Assembly: GCA_947175845.1 (NCBI GenBank) | Contig: CAMWOK010000130.1 | Location: forward strand, 1-7,860 | Direction: 5' to 3' | Length of the DNA stretch: 7,860 nt | Source of the DNA: an uncultured Lachnospiraceae bacterium | GTDB taxonomy: Bacteria; Bacillota; Clostridia; Lachnospirales; Lachnospiraceae | Shown: positions 7,403-7,860 of the stretch, in pieces | Layout: every line of letters starts with the position of its first letter | Position numbering within the stretch: the first letter of the stretch is position 1 | Notes under the pieces: model-generated | Told to the model about the DNA's origin: nothing | Seen by the model: the letters and a program-made list of their open reading frames with translations, nothing else | The model's database searches: none | Program-made: the position numbers and the translations under genes

Positions 7403-7431
7403 TTGACATGTATATCGAATTGTGGTAAGTT
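7403..7431 (+). promoter_or_regulatory. Strong sigma-A promoter upstream of the leader
   Basis: A perfect TTGACA (7403-7408) is separated by 17 bases from TAAGTT (7426-7431), which is preceded by TGG, an extended -10 element. Transcription would begin near 7438, just before a ribosome binding site. The promoter starts only 24 bases after the stop of recombinase 3, in AT-rich sequence. Confidence 0.75.
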
Positions 7432-7451
7432 ATTAAAAAGTTTAGGAGATC

Positions 7452-7514
7452 ATGGAAATGCACAACATACAGTTTACAATGAACTACATGTACATGTATT
7501 GCAGACGTACTTAG
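7452..7514 (+). CDS. Possible regulatory leader peptide
   Basis: A 20-codon reading frame, MEMHNIQFTMNYMYMYCRRT, follows the promoter by 20 bases. AGGAG (7444-7448) lies 3 bases before the first ATG but 9 bases before the second in-frame ATG (7458), so the real product may be the 18-aa form starting MHNIQF. The peptide is rich in Met and Tyr and ends in Cys-Arg-Arg-Thr. Its DNA holds the 14-bp perfect palindrome TACATGTACATGTA (7485-7498). Followed by hairpins and a terminator-like structure before the acetyltransferase gene, it fits a leader peptide whose translation controls transcription, as known for many antibiotic-resistance genes. No known leader is recognised, and the alternative is a chance short frame. 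Confidence 0.5.
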   Translation: MEMHNIQFTMNYMYMYCRRT

Positions 7515-7625
7515 AAGTAATTGTGTTTCGATTAGATGCACAGTTACGCAGGTAGGTCTGATATGTCTGTGCATATAAATCGGTAGATGTAAGTTGTGGT
7601 TTTTATAAATGCCTAAAATAACCGA
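7515..7625 (+). promoter_or_regulatory. Structured RNA leader with competing hairpins
   Basis: After the leader peptide, ATGCACAG (7536-7543) pairs perfectly with CTGTGCAT (7567-7574). A second set of pairings is GGT/ACC plus TTTTA/TAAAA (7598-7605 with 7614-7623, bulge TA). A competing one is ATCGGT (7579-7584) with ACCGAT (7621-7626). The block GTGCAT at 7569-7574 can instead pair with ATGCAC at 7637-7642, which is the 5' arm of the downstream terminator-like hairpin. Such mutually exclusive pairs are the hallmark of attenuators. Folding was done by eye. Confidence 0.5.
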
Positions 7626-7693
7626 TAGATTTAGAAATGCACTGGACATATTGTATGTTTCGTGCATTTTTTTGTTTGGAACGTCTAAATCTA
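7626..7693 (+). terminator. Terminator-like hairpin with T tract (probable attenuator)
   Basis: AAATGCAC (7635-7642) pairs with GTGCATTT (7662-7669), with further pairing of ACATA and TATGT inside, followed by an uninterrupted run of seven Ts (7667-7673). An outer stem of ten perfect pairs, TAGATTTAGA (7626-7635) with TCTAAATCTA (7684-7693), can enclose it. The inner hairpin plus T tract would terminate plus-strand transcripts. It lies about 100 bases before the acetyltransferase start and after its promoter, so it should act as a conditional terminator rather than as the end of the recombinase operon. Confidence 0.65.
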
Positions 7694-7729
7694 ATTCTCA
7701 GAATACTGTCAGGAGACAATGTTGAGAAT
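7694..7729 (+). promoter_or_regulatory. Second hairpin in the leader upstream of the acetyltransferase
   Basis: ATTCTCA (7694-7700) pairs with TGAGAAT (7723-7729), and inside the loop TGTC pairs with GACA around AGGA. There is no T tract, so this is not a terminator. It starts directly after the outer stem of the terminator-like hairpin. It may serve as a structural element of the leader, or be incidental. Confidence 0.4.
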
Positions 7730-7776
7730 GGGGTGGCAAATACAGGGATTGCGCGCATTTAATACGGAGGTTGTAT

Positions 7777-7860
7777 ATGGAAGTAACATTATTAAGGGCA
7801 AATGTTGACAATGCAAAAGAACTGCACGCTATGCAGGTCGAAGCTTTCAAAGAATTATTG
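7777..7860 (+). CDS. N-terminus of a probable GNAT family acetyltransferase (cut by window end)
   Basis: Only the first 28 codons are inside the window. They begin MEVTLLRANVDNAKELHAMQ and continue with VEAFKELL. The pattern of a short beta strand (EVTLLRA) followed by a helix with an EL-x-x-M/L-Q-x-x-AF segment is the usual start of Gcn5-related N-acetyltransferases, which transfer acetyl from acetyl-CoA to an amine. GGAGG at 7766-7770 lies 6 bases upstream of the ATG, so the start is firm. The substrate cannot be inferred. The gene seems to be expressed from the promoter at 7403-7431 through the structured leader; no other good promoter is seen closer. The family call rests on a very short stretch. 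Confidence 0.65.
   Translation, partial: MEVTLLRANVDNAKELHAMQVEAFKELL

Noticed and set aside
7254..7667. Minus-strand frame of 137 codons over the leader
   Set aside because: The translation is rich in His, Ile and Tyr with no motif, it overlaps the end of recombinase 3, and the promoter and structures on the plus strand explain the region better.

Overview
The window looks like an accessory (mobile) region of a low-to-medium GC Gram-positive gut anaerobe, most likely a Clostridia relative (Lachnospiraceae or Oscillospiraceae type). This rests on strong GGAGG-type ribosome binding sites, the protein families present and their residue style. No rRNA, tRNA or housekeeping gene is visible to fix the taxon.

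Left part (about 63-1950, minus strand): a two-gene operon, a MarR-family regulator followed by a MATE-family multidrug efflux transporter. The stop of the regulator overlaps the start of the transporter by 8 bases. Upstream is a clear sigma-A promoter whose -35 box lies inside a perfect 16-bp palindrome, the expected layout for a self-repressed, drug-inducible MarR/MATE pair like MepR/MepA.

Middle part (2126-7379, plus strand): a short conserved hypothetical gene (DUF6870-like), then three consecutive large serine recombinases (559, 568 and 518 aa), almost touching or overlapping. All three keep the catalytic serine, the resolvase fold motifs, the recombinase domain, a four-cysteine zinc ribbon and a coiled-coil C-terminal region. 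This is most likely the integration/excision module at one end of an integrative conjugative or mobilizable element. The efflux operon may be cargo of that element.

Right part (7380-7860): the sequence turns AT-rich. It holds a strong promoter, a possible leader peptide of 18-20 codons, several mutually exclusive hairpins built from repeated ATGCAC/GTGCAT blocks, a hairpin with a T tract, and then the first 28 codons of a probable GNAT acetyltransferase that runs off the window. This has the layout of a transcription-attenuation leader and is the least explained part of the window. The shift in base composition just after the last recombinase suggests that the end of the mobile element lies near 7380.
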